Shown: piece after piece, positions 46,340-55,879 of the stretch
Layout: each line of letters starts with the position of its first letter
How positions within the stretch are numbered: the stretch's first letter is position 1
NCBI GenBank assembly: GCA_030533445.1
Contig: CM060062.1
Location: 20,043,829 to 20,107,828, forward strand
Origin: Cyprinodon diabolis
Lineage: Eukaryota; Chordata; Actinopteri; Cyprinodontiformes; Cyprinodontidae
Direction of reading: 5' to 3'
DNA length: 64,000 bases
The notes under the pieces: generated by a model
The model's database searches: none
Told to the model about the DNA's origin: nothing
The model's input: the letters and a program-made list of their open reading frames with translations, nothing else
Made by a program: the position numbers and the translations under genes

Positions 46340-46690
46340 CCGGTGAACGCAGCAGGCATGCACCTGCGGGCGCTGTCAAATCAGGACAATACGATTAAAA
46401 ACTGCTTACCTGCCTTCTTAGGTCCAGATGTCAAGATTGTGGACATTGAGTTTGCAGGACCCTGCCGCCACCGCCCCGGAGACTATCTTTCTCTCTCCTT
46501 TCTCACTCTCTCTCTACATTGGGGAGATGCAGCGCTGCAGACTGGGACAGCAGACAGGCACAAGCCGGTAGCGGTGGCTAACAATCAGGGAGCCTTGGTG
46601 GACAGAAGAGGGGCGTTTGCATGAGGGAAGAAAGGGAAACTCCTCACGTCGTGCGTAATATTCTGCGCGCATGACTCGCGGCGTTGTTAA
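46340..46690 (-). promoter_or_regulatory. epb41l1: CpG-rich block, putative epb41l1 promoter
   Basis: About 20 CpG dinucleotides fall in 350 bp (e.g. CTGCGCGCATGACTCGCGGC, CACGTCGTGCGTAA), against near absence in the AT-rich flanks, so this resembles a CpG-island promoter. It contains the putative first exon with a strong minus-strand donor. No TATA box is evident, as usual for such promoters. The transcription start cannot be placed from sequence alone. A nested transposon stack starts 84 bp further upstream of the block, at 46774. Confidence 0.5.
46410..46650 (-). other. epb41l1: putative non-coding first exon of epb41l1 with a uORF
   Basis: The 3' end is set by a consensus donor on the minus strand, AAGGCAG|GTAAGC (GT at 46408-46409). 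The 5' end (about 46650) is a guess within the CpG-rich block. Splicing to the acceptor at 21882-21883 would give a 5' UTR in which an ATG at 46446-46444 (MSTILTSGPKKA...) runs across the junction and stops at the TAA just before the EPB41L1 start codon, i.e. a 15-codon upstream ORF. A second upstream ATG is followed at once by TAG. Exon and splice are inferred from sequence signals, not proven. Confidence 0.45.
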
Positions 46691-46904
46691 AATGTAACTG
46701 ATTTTTGGGTCACTGCTTCTGAGCTTCTGATCATTAGAAAAGGATACTGCAAATTCAGACTGATATTTTCCAGCAGAGGCGTAGCCAGAACATTTTTGTA
46801 AGGGTGGCCTGGCAATAACCTACTGTAGAGGATTAGGGCCAATGAAAAAAAAAAAGAAAAAAGTTAACTGATTTTTACATTTTATTTCAGTATAATAGGA
46901 GAAA

Positions 46905-47140
46905 AAAGTCAGAATTCTGAGGTTAAAGTCATAGTTCTCAGAAAAAAAGTCAGAATTCTGACTTTAATCATAAAATTCTGACTTTTTTCTCACAATTCTG
47001 ATTTTAACCTCAGAATTCTGAATTTATTCTCAGAATTCTGACTTTAATCTCAGAATTCTGACTTTTTTCTCACAATTCTGACTTTAACCTCAGAATTCTG
47101 ACTTTAGTCTCAGAATTCTGACTTTTTTCTCACAATTTTC
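46905..47140. repeat. satellite arm, ~20-bp unit with EcoRI palindromes
   Basis: About ten copies of CAGAATTCTGACTTT.A.CT and close variants in direct tandem. TCAGAATTCTGA is itself a 12-bp palindrome. It forms the left arm of the fold-back-type element; a shorter inverted counterpart lies at 48065-48125. Confidence 0.88.
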
Positions 47141-47142
47141 TG

Positions 47143-47697
47143 AATGGAGCGTTGATAACAGCTTTGGTTATCCTTGTCCTCTCTGGTCCGGATGACATGG
47201 CATCCCAGTGTTCCATAAAGGACTTCAAATCGTGACTCATCTGACCACAAAACAGTCTTCCATTTTGCCTCACTCCATTTTAAATGATCCCTGGCCCAGT
47301 GCAAACGGCTGAGCTTGTGGATGTTGCTTAGAAATGGCTTCTTTGCACTGTAGAGTTTCAGCTGGCAACGGCGGAAGGCACGGCGAATTGTGTTCACTGA
47401 CAATGCTTTCTGGAAGTATTCCTGAGCCCATTCTGTTATTTCCTTTACAGTCGCATTCCTGTTTGAGGTGCAGTGACATTTAAGGGCCCGGAGATCACGA
47501 GCATCCAGTAAAGTTTTACGGCCTTGACCCTTACGCACAGCGATTGTTCCAGATTATCTGAATCTTTTGATGATGTTATGCATGGTTAATGACGATAACT
47601 TAAAAGTCTTTGCTATTTTACGCTGGGCAACACCATTCTGGTATTGCTGCACTATCTTTCTGCGCAACAATGGTGGAATAGGTGATCCTCTTAACAT
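47143..47697 (-). pseudogene. Tc1-like transposase, N-terminal half, with an in-frame stop
   Basis: Starts MLRGSPIPPLLRRKIVQQYQ at 47697, with a helix-turn-helix (VAQRKIAKTFKLSSLTMHNI). After IIKRFR there is a TAA stop (near 47558). Reading on gives VRKGQGRKTLLDARDLRALK and the first catalytic block VLWSDESRFEVLYG, then CYQRSIQK, where the copy breaks off into satellite DNA. The second Asp and the Glu of the DDE triad are absent. Confidence 0.85.
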
Positions 47698-48052
47698 CTT
47701 GGCTTCAGAGAGACACTGACACTCTCAGAGGCTCTTTTTATACCCAATCCTGTTGTCAATTGACCTAATTAGTGTTAGTTCGTCTTCCAGCTGTTTTTTA
47801 TATGCTCAATATCCTTTTCCCAGCCACTTATTGCTACTTGTCCCAACTTTTTTGGGATCTGTAGACACTGTGAAATTTTTAATTAACATATTTTTCCTTT
47901 AAAATGTTACATTTACTCAGATTAAACTTTTGAGCTGTCATCTATGTTCTATTACGAATGAAATATTGACATGTGCCATCTTCACATCATTACATTCAGT
48001 TTTTAATTCACAATTTGTTTAGTGTCCCAACTTTTTTGGAATCCGGTTTCTA
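47143..48052 (-). mobile_element. truncated Tc1-like transposon inside the fold-back element
   Basis: One terminus remains at the right side, with two direct motifs TGTCCCAACTTTTTTGG (47839-47855 and 48023-48039) spaced 184 bp apart, the IR/DR arrangement of Tc1 elements. The other terminus is lost at the satellite junction near 47143. It carries the N-terminal half of a transposase gene. Confidence 0.75.
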
Positions 48053-48309
48053 CATTAAGATCCAAAATTCTGAGATTCAAGTCAGAATGTTGACATTAAA
48101 GTCAGAATTCTGACTTTTTTCTCATATTCTACTGAAATAAAATGTAAAAATCAGATAATTAAAAAAAATAAAAACTCAGTGGCCCTAATCCTCTTCCGTA
48201 ATAACCAATGTACACTGAGGGGTGGCCAAAAGCGGATAGGCACCAGAACCTCAGGGTTAATCTACACTATTGCAACAGCAAAATTAATGAGCAATACATC
48301 CATATTTTC

Positions 48310-48405
48310 CAAATAAAGGCAAAGCAAGGCAAATTTATTTGTATAACACAATTCAGTACAAAGACAATGCAAAGTGCTTTACATGATTAAAATAAAGGAA
48401 AATAA
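48310..48405 (-). repeat. LINE/SINE 3' tail fragment
   Basis: GGCAAAGCAAGGCAAATTTA, TTTGTATAACACAATTCAG and GCAAAGTGCTTTACATGATT form the reverse complement of a frequent teleost retroelement tail (GTAAAGCACTTTGC...ATACAAATAAATTTGCC). It lies within the outer hAT-like element. Confidence 0.65.
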
Positions 48406-48825
48406 AACAGAATCAAAGCAAGTAGGAAAAAAATAAGAAAATAAATAAATAAAATAAAATAAAAAAATGCAGACTCCAACAATGATGTCTTTACCAACAG
48501 CTGTCAACCCTGTTGACTTTATAGCTCCCGGACGTATTTATTTCAAACACTACGTTGTTTTTTCAATCCACAAGATCAACTATACTTTCCTACAGCCTTT
48601 GCTAACTAATAGACACACATATTTAAACATCCGTAATTTCTAGATTAAAGGTAAAGTGGATAAAACTCTTTCAGTTTTGAGTTCTGGGGCATAAATCTTT
48701 TCCATTATCATTACTTACCTACTTGTGTCAATAAACATTCTGCATAAAATTGATATTTACAAGCACTAATATCTACATAAATTGATTATTTGATAAGTTT
48801 TTATTAAAATTGTTATTTATTAGAT

Positions 48826-48905
48826 TAGATTAGATGAGCTTTATTGATCTCACAGCAGAGAAATTCACTGGTCACATATTGGCATAGTAAATAAAGAAGG
48901 TGCAA
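48826..48905 (-). repeat. LINE 3' tail fragment
   Basis: (ATTAG)n start, then GATGAGCTTTATTGATCTCA and CAGAGAAATTCACTGGTCAC. This is the reverse complement of a common teleost LINE 3' end (GTGACC..TGAATTTC....GATCAATAAAG type). Confidence 0.6.
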
Positions 48906-49227
48906 ACAAGGAGGAAAAAATGAGTTCACTGAAGAATCTTAGATGACTTGCAAAGACATATTTTTCTCTTTACCCCACATAACACAAAATGTAGTTCTGA
49001 AAAGAGCATGAATTGTGTACTTATCATATTTGATGTTAGTATATTGCTGTGTATAAATAACCACAAAAAATTAAAATGTTTTGAATATTCCACTTGAGAG
49101 ATTACTGCTGCCACCATCTGTATTAAAGGGGAAAAAATGGTAGGGGTGACCACAGGGGTGGCCAACGAGGCTAAGGGTGGCCATGGCCACCCCTGGCCCC
49201 CCATCTAGCTCTGCCCCTGTTTTCCAG

Positions 49228-52200
49228 ATACCCAAATACTCACTTTAGGTAAACGTATGAATTAATTTATTATTCCTATTATTTATTCTAAATTTAAAAA
49301 GTAACTGTGAAGTGAAAATAAAGGAAAATACGATTTTGTAAATGCATTTAATTCTGTCAAAGTCCAAAATCTTTGCAATATCATGTGAAAAGAACCCACC
49401 CTAGGATAAAATGTGCTATCAACAAAAATGTACCTTTTATGTAATTGTCTTATGGAACATAAAGGAGGCAAGAACAGTAAGGAACACTTCATACAGATTG
49501 AGGACAAAGCTGTGGAGAAGACTGTCCAACATAACACAGAGAGAGTATGAAACAACCTGAAACCCACTAAAGCCTTTGCTTTTCATCTAAACTCACTGCA
49601 AATAATCAGATTAAGAAAAGCAGCTAAAAAAGAGAATTTGCTGACATGAAAACTATTAGTCTTAAACACACCTTTCATTAAACATTAAAAAAAGTATACT
49701 CTTCTTAAAGATTTAAAAAAATTTAAATCAACAGTGTAGAAGTAAAGCATGGTGTTAGCAGCATAAATGCCATCTGGTCAGACTGGGAATGGAAGCAGAT
49801 CTATCTGTAACCAAACAATCCAACCTATAAAACTGGACCAAAACTTTGGGATCAGATCCAGCCAGCTCTACAGTATGTCCAGATGTAAAACATGGGTGGT
49901 TCTAAACAGTGGCCACTAGTGGAAGTGCCCCTCTAGAGCTTTTCATCCGCTGATATGATGAAAAAAAAACACAATACATAAGCTGAAATGTAAGTAAATC
50001 AGTTTTTTATTAAATAACTTTATTTACCCATTTTTAGAGCACTAAGACCATTTGCTGATGGAATGAAACGATTTATGTTTAAAATCTGAAAAATTTTATT
50101 TCAAATGCATACTTTTCTGATTATACTATATCAAGGAAAAATGTACCCATTCCTTTGGCATATTATTCTAATTGCTCCCCTCCTCTAGTTAGAACTGAAG
50201 AAGCCTCTTGTAAAATTGTATGTCCAGTTGCCTTGATTGAACTTTTTCAAGCTTTTTCAAGCCATTCCTTTGGCCTATTATCTTATTCACTTGTTCATTA
50301 TGCCTATTTTAAGGAATGTTTAATTAATTCTAGTTCAGTTTTCAGTGTTTTATAATAAATCAATTTCATATGATAGTACGCACTGACAGAAGAGAACTGA
50401 TTTGTCTTTATATTTATTTATTATTTACTTTCAAAATTACCTAGAAATTACAGTCAGCTTTAAGCTTCAGCCATATTAGTAAAGGATCATAGTTTCCATC
50501 TGTTAAATAGCAACCTTGGCTAAATTGTGTGGCCTGACCAACTTTTTTCTTGTAATTTTTATTCTGTTGTCCTGTGCACTCATGAAAAAAACATTGGAAG
50601 ATATAGAAATTAAAACATGCACAAATCATGTACTGTATTACCGTCATATCACCCTACCATATAGGACTATTTTGAATTGGTTTATCATTTACAAAAATCT
50701 CATAAAAATATATTCAAGTTTGTGGTTGAAATGTTACGAAATAGAAAACTTAAGGTGTATGAATATTTTATTGCAGGACCTCTAGTGTGTGGTGTGTTTG
50801 TTTATATCTGTCATTTAGTGACGCCGCCTTACAGAATCATACTGATGTTCTGAATATTTTCATATTCATATGCATATGTCAGCCCATTTTTAACTCACAA
50901 GATCCAAAAAGATTTGTCATATTGCTGCTTGCATATTGCAAGCTGTGGGCTGAATGGATGAAGGCTGAGTGCGTGATGTATTGCTTCAGTGACTCACAGG
51001 AACCTTCTATACTGAATGCCCTTTCTGGCATTCATACACAAGTGTGCTGTTGAAATGCAAATGTACATACAGGAAAATCAATTCCTTTCACGCTTCACTG
51101 GTTTTCCTTCAGTTAGATCTGCAAAAAAAAACAACAACTCTTATCTTATGCGGGGTATAAATCTACTCTATAATCCGAAGATTGTATAATTATAAAAACA
51201 AATCAATATTCAATCATTTATACATATGAATTTTTGATTGCAATCTTTTTAGAACACAAACTAATATCCCAAATACTTTATGACATCAATAGATTACTAT
51301 GGTCATAGCTTGAAGTTGCAAGTGGCGATACTTACTTTTGTCCACATGGTGTCGTTCATACACCACAGTCACACTTCCAAGCAAAGCAGAGGGTGATAAG
51401 AAAAGAGGATAAACACAGCACTCTTTTAACAACAGTCACATGTTAGATTTGCTAAATGATTTTTCTTTTTTTGCTTTGCACCTGCGTAATGTGATCATTC
51501 ATGCCATCACTGTTAAAATCCTAGACTGCTTTGCACATGTGAAAAATGTGACAGCCAGTCCACTCTTTTATGTGAAGTATTATCATTTTGACTTTTATTG
51601 GAGCCAGAGCAGTACCTCATCTCTGCCAAATTTGAACTGTTGTATTATGAGACATAAAAGAAGAAAGGCAAAGAAGAAAATTATGTACATGCACTGTTCT
51701 ATTTACAAAAAAAAGCATCTAATAGGTTTTTACAGAAAGTCTTCAGTAACTGTGTTTTCGTGAAGGGTGGAGCCATAATCGCTTTAAAAGCACATTTATG
51801 TAAGCTGAAGTTACATTTATATAACTTAGGTAGGTAATATGTGATATTGAAGTTCAATAAATGATTCATTTGTCTTTGGATGAAGAAATGAACAAGTAGA
51901 TTTAGGTCTGGTCTTTGATTGTGTCAACACTTCAGTCTGAGTGCTCAGTTCCGTTTGTACTAAAAGGTGAACCTCCCCCACCTTCTCAATTTTTTGCCTT
52001 TAGCAGTGTTTTTCCAGTATTATCCAGCGTCTAGTTCTGTTTGTCTTCTAGTACATTGACTGTGTTTCCTCTCCCCTGGTAAAGTAATGTTGCTGCTGCT
52101 ACTATGTCTCATAGTAGCGAGGCCATTGTTGTTGTTGTTTTTTTGTTTGTTTTTTTTCGCTGCAAAATTATTATAATAATTGGCTCATCAGCATACACCC

Positions 52201-53470
52201 ACTACCCCAACCCACCCTGGAGCTGTGACTCTATGCAGTTACCATGGACATCTTGCCTGTTTTTCCTATTAATGCTCTTCCTGCTCACCTTATCACCTGA
52301 GGTTGAAGGCCATGTCATGCTATTTTAGCTGTTGTATCACCCTCTGTTTACCGAGGGGGAATTCATCACTCCTCTTTCCATTCAGTTTTAAATCTTAGGA
52401 CATATTTTTATTGCCTAAATTTGCTTTGAGCTACATTAATCCATGTCACTATAAAACCCCAAAAGTCAAACAAATTGTAGCCTCTATTTTTACAAAAACT
52501 TTTTTTGATAAAAAACATCTAGGTATTAAATGATGACCATATCAAGATTAAAGTAATTTTCTTCACAATCCAATCAAACCACTTGTGGTTTTGTGGTTAA
52601 AAAGTGAGATGTTTTTTATATTTCAGTTTAGTCCACTTTTTGAGAAAATATTTTTATACACACTCCTATCAAAGACTGCCTGTTGTATTGAAATACCTAA
52701 ATTCAGTGTTGAATGTAGCAAATAAAGAACATGATTGTGTTGTGTTTTATTCTTTCATGCTTGTATAGTAAAGATGTGGTCACAGCCACATGTTAAACTT
52801 TGCGATGACAGTTTGTGGACTCTGAAACTAAGCCAGGCACAGTCCAGCAATTGAACACAAATGTCTTTCTTTCTCCAATAAAGTGGATTTTACAATGAGG
52901 CAATAACAGACATTTGAGATTAGATCAAATATTTAAGTTTGGTCTAATAAGAAATACTTACATTTTTTTATGTTGAAAGGTGCAAAAGAAAAGTCAGTTG
53001 TCAAATAAACATGACACACACACTGTACACACATTTGTTTCTATGCCTACCAGGGTCCAGTTGGACAGGGACTGTGGGAGACGTGCCCTCATTTCGAGAG
53101 CAGCAGCCTGCTGAGTCTCTGGCTGCTGCCATCTCCTTTCCATTGCAGTGTCACTCAGTTTAAGCTAAGCCGGAAACACACAAACTCTAGTGGGTTTTTT
53201 AGAGGCAGCTCATGCAAAGTAAATCCACATCTGGATCACCATGACAATGCATATCAATAAGGTAATAACAAAGGGAAAGCTGGAGTGGTGAACATATGAT
53301 CAGTAATAGTGAATGATTATTTAACAGGATTTCTGTAGTCGTATTGAAATGACTGAAAGTGAATTTAATTAAAAAATTTCAATTCAGTTAATTTAATTCA
53401 GAACATTATTGATTCCAAATATTAAACAATGTACTAACTCATAGGGGCTGTTTTTCAATTAATTGTTGTC
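49228..53470. other. upstream flank, AT-rich
   Basis: No transposon with clear ends and no supported gene. The only exon-like signal is at 53051-53143 (listed). A GTAAGT donor with a short open stretch at about 51340-51385 on the minus strand was noted but has no convincing partner. Confidence 0.45.
53051..53143 (-). CDS. candidate alternative first coding exon (31 codons), unproven
   Basis: The minus strand has ATG in good Kozak context (GCAATGG) at 53143, preceded in frame by a TAG seven codons upstream. It is then open for 31 codons (MERRWQQPETQQAAALEMRA, RLPQSLSNWTL) up to a GT at 53049-53050 (CCCTG|GTAGGC). GC content is well above the flanks. The phase-0 end would join exon 18166-18315 in frame, giving an alternative epb41l1 N-terminus, but could equally belong to another minus-strand gene or to nothing. 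I do not recognise the peptide. Confidence 0.25.
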
Positions 53471-53479
53471 TATGTTGAT

Positions 53480-55870
53480 AAAGGATCCTCTCTAGTGGCC
53501 TGTCTTGCACCGCCTCCGGAGAGGTCTCTGACAGAAGACGCTGTGTTATTTTATAGTCTTCTGTAGAGGTAGCTCACAGTACTCTATAATGTTCTTCATT
53601 TTATGAAGAATTACTCTTTGAGAAATCACATCCAGAGGTTATAGATGAGTTCCTAGAAGAGAGCCGGCATTTAGCCTGTTGAGCCTCTTTAAGTGTTATA
53701 TTACCCTTGAAGAATATGGAATAGATCACACTCTCCACACATACTCATAGAAGGTATAGAACATCCTGCTGTAAACACTTGAGGACCCAAGCTTCCTTAA
53801 GAAGGTCAGTCTGTTCTTTCTCTGTATGGCTCCAGAGTTGTTTCTCAAGTTGAGTCTGTTTTCCAGGTGAGCACAGAGGCATTCTTTGTCCTCCATCACC
53901 TTCAGTTCTTCTCCCATGATGTTAGTAGCGTTGCACTTCTTCCCATTCTTCTGAAATCTTCAGTTATTTCCCCTGTTTTGTTCACATTCAGGATCATATG
54001 GTTGTTTTCAAAACCATGCTAAGAGGTTTACAATCCCGCCGTACTCAACTTCTTTTCCATCTCTGATGCATCCAACAGCTGCAGAGTCACTCTAGTATTT
54101 CTGCAGATGACAGGACTTGTACTAAAGGTTTGAATTTTACATATTTGGAAGGGTTGGTGAGAGAAGTGTCCCCTGTGGCCGTCATGATTGCAAAAAAACA
54201 ACTTATAGAATTTGCACCAAAAAACTGAAGATAACAGTTTGCTCTCAGTTTGGTTCAGTTAAAGTACCTAAACTTGTTTATTGGTGTATCTAATTTCAAT
54301 AGCTATGAAACACCAAGAGAAATAAGTTGAAGTCTACTCATTACAAAATAGTTCGACACCAGAAATATTTTCAACACAGAAATGCCTCAGACTTGGATCA
54401 AAGCCACGATGTCCACGCTGCAGCATTCATTTTCAGCTCATTTCAGTTTATTTATATAGCTCAAATTCAAATCACACTTCATCTCAAGGCACTTTACAAA
54501 GACAATGCATTCAGATTGGTTAAACATTTCTATCAAGGAAAACCAGCTGATTATATTACAAACTGTAGCACCATTCAGGTTGTTTTCCATCCTTTTCAAC
54601 AATTAGTGGGCCTGTGTACTCAGTAGGATTGAACAATTAATCTGACTCTATGATGCCAATTTGTTTTTTAATGTATTATAATGGTTTATATAAAGATAGG
54701 ATTTAATTAATAGTATTTACTATTTACCAAAATCTTTATTCATTATAATCTAGCAAATGTCTTACTTAATATGTACATAGGTCATTTTTTTATGATTTGC
54801 ATGATTTGTATTCATCATCCACCAAAATCCTTTTCCTAGAGTATATCCGATTAAACAGTTGACTCTTCAGACTCACAAACTGTGGTGTGTTTGCCAGGCT
54901 GACTTTGATCCAGGCCTCCAATAGAGTCTTCTGGTGTTTCTGACATAGCTAATCAGGCTGAATCATGTTTATTGCAGTTGAGAAATCAACATATGTGATC
55001 CTTAAAGTGCTGCCTGCTTTGTCTAAATGACAGTGGACCGAAGCAGGTGTATGACAGCACTTTCATCTCAAACTCCATTAAAACATGTGGAAAAAATTCA
55101 GTGGATTTGTTTTTTTTTTCCTTTTTTTGGAAAGGTAACAGGTCTACCATCACTGAGGACTGTTGGCTGAGTTTACTTTGGTACCAGAACAAGGCAGGAG
55201 GTCTTCCACATCACTGGAACTGTCACCTAAATCAGGCTAAGGTTGGAAAGATGCTGTAGAAGCCCACAGAGCTGCTCTGCACAGGCCTTTAAGGACCCTT
55301 GGGCTGACGTCATCTGGACATGTTGCCTTATTGCGATTCCTTCTCTTTAGTTACCTTTCAATTGAGCTCTAGCAACAAACAGGTACAGTAAAAGGGGGAT
55401 GGAGGAGCACCATCTTCTGATTTGGATGAGAACATGTGCATTGAAGCAGAAAGGTGCATGGCAAAGGTGGAAGAAGAAACATTTAAGGTTTCAGAGGAAG
55501 GCTTTAGGTCAAAAAAGGGTGGGATGTCTGTTGGACTGTGGGCTGAAAAAAAGAAGGAAGAGCCCGTTCCTGTCCTAAACCTATTAAAGAATGTGTTCAC
55601 TTCATTGGTTCTCTCCAGACACCTATGTGTCTGATCCTCCCTCTCCTTGAAACCTGCGATCCTCTTCATCCCTGACCACACATCTCTAAAATTGTTTTGT
55701 CGTAGCTTGCTTTCCAGCTATTTCTGGTATGTCTCCTTGCTTTCTCTGATCTTGACCCAAAGGTGCCTCTGAATGCCCCTTAGTGATTCATTTTCTCTCT
55801 TCTTGTTCACCGGTTCCTCCAGATCACGGGAGATCCAGAGTTTATTACTGTTTTGTTAGGGATGGTGTTA
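53480..55870 (-). mobile_element. degenerate LINE with an inserted tail fragment
   Basis: Minus-strand remnants of a teleost LINE ORF2, from upstream to downstream. About 55560-55680 reads WSGMKRIAGF and NTFFNRFRTGTG, the segment between endonuclease and RT. About 55180-55330 shows similarity to the RT entry region with stops. About 53730-53920 reads LENRLNLRNNSGAIQRKNRL and TFLRKLGSSSVYSRMFYTFY, the block after the RT active site. Stops and frameshifts throughout. A different retroelement tail (54436-54515) is embedded. The active-site box itself was not found. Confidence 0.6.
54436..54515 (-). repeat. LINE/SINE 3' tail fragment, same family as 4935-5017
   Basis: TCATTTCAGTTTATTTATAT, AGCTCAAATTCAAATCACAC and TTCATCTCAAGGCACTTTAC are the reverse complement of the tail at 4935-5017. 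Inserted in the degenerate LINE. Confidence 0.65.
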
Positions 55871-55879
55871 CCTGCATAG

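Larger units (their letters stand above)
21882..46409. other. epb41l1: first intron of epb41l1 (~24.5 kb), inferred
   Basis: Extends from the start-codon exon to the putative first exon at the CpG-rich block. Elements found inside are listed separately. Stretches 21890-24140, 24510-28280, 28940-30040, 31400-32060, 33880-40940 and 43400-46330 are AT-rich and contain no gene that I can support. The 37500-37760 stretch is unusually G-rich and 40440-40740 and 45700-45960 are more complex than their surroundings. Confidence 0.5.
46821..48200. mobile_element. fold-back-type element with satellite arms, 1380 bp
   Basis: Left end TACTGTAGAGGATTAGGGCC; right end, read inward, TACGGAAGAGGATTAGGGCC. 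The arms continue as inverted copies CTGATTTTTACATTTTATTT and then GAGAAAAAAGTCAGAATTCTGA, leading into tandem AGTCAGAATTCTGAC units on both sides (46905-47140 and 48065-48125). It is flanked by the 6-bp direct repeat ATAACC (46815-46820, 48201-48206). A Tc1-like fragment occupies the centre. Superfamily not assigned. Confidence 0.75.
46774..49219. mobile_element. outer hAT-like element, 2446 bp, with nested insertions
   Basis: Left end CAGAGGCGTAGCCAGA; right end TCTAGCTCTGCCCCTG, whose reverse complement CAGGGGCAGAGCTAGA pairs with it (12 of 16 positions). It is flanked by the perfect 8-bp duplication TTTTCCAG (46766-46773 and 49220-49227). The interior near both ends is rich in GGGTGGCC. 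The element carries a second transposon at 46821-48200 and further LINE/SINE tails at 48310-48405 and 48826-48905. No transposase of its own was seen. Confidence 0.8.

Noticed and set aside
51335..51390. GTAAGT donor on the minus strand after a short open stretch (VTVVYERHHVDK)
   Set aside because: No acceptor in the right frame and no phase match to the candidate at 53051; probably chance.
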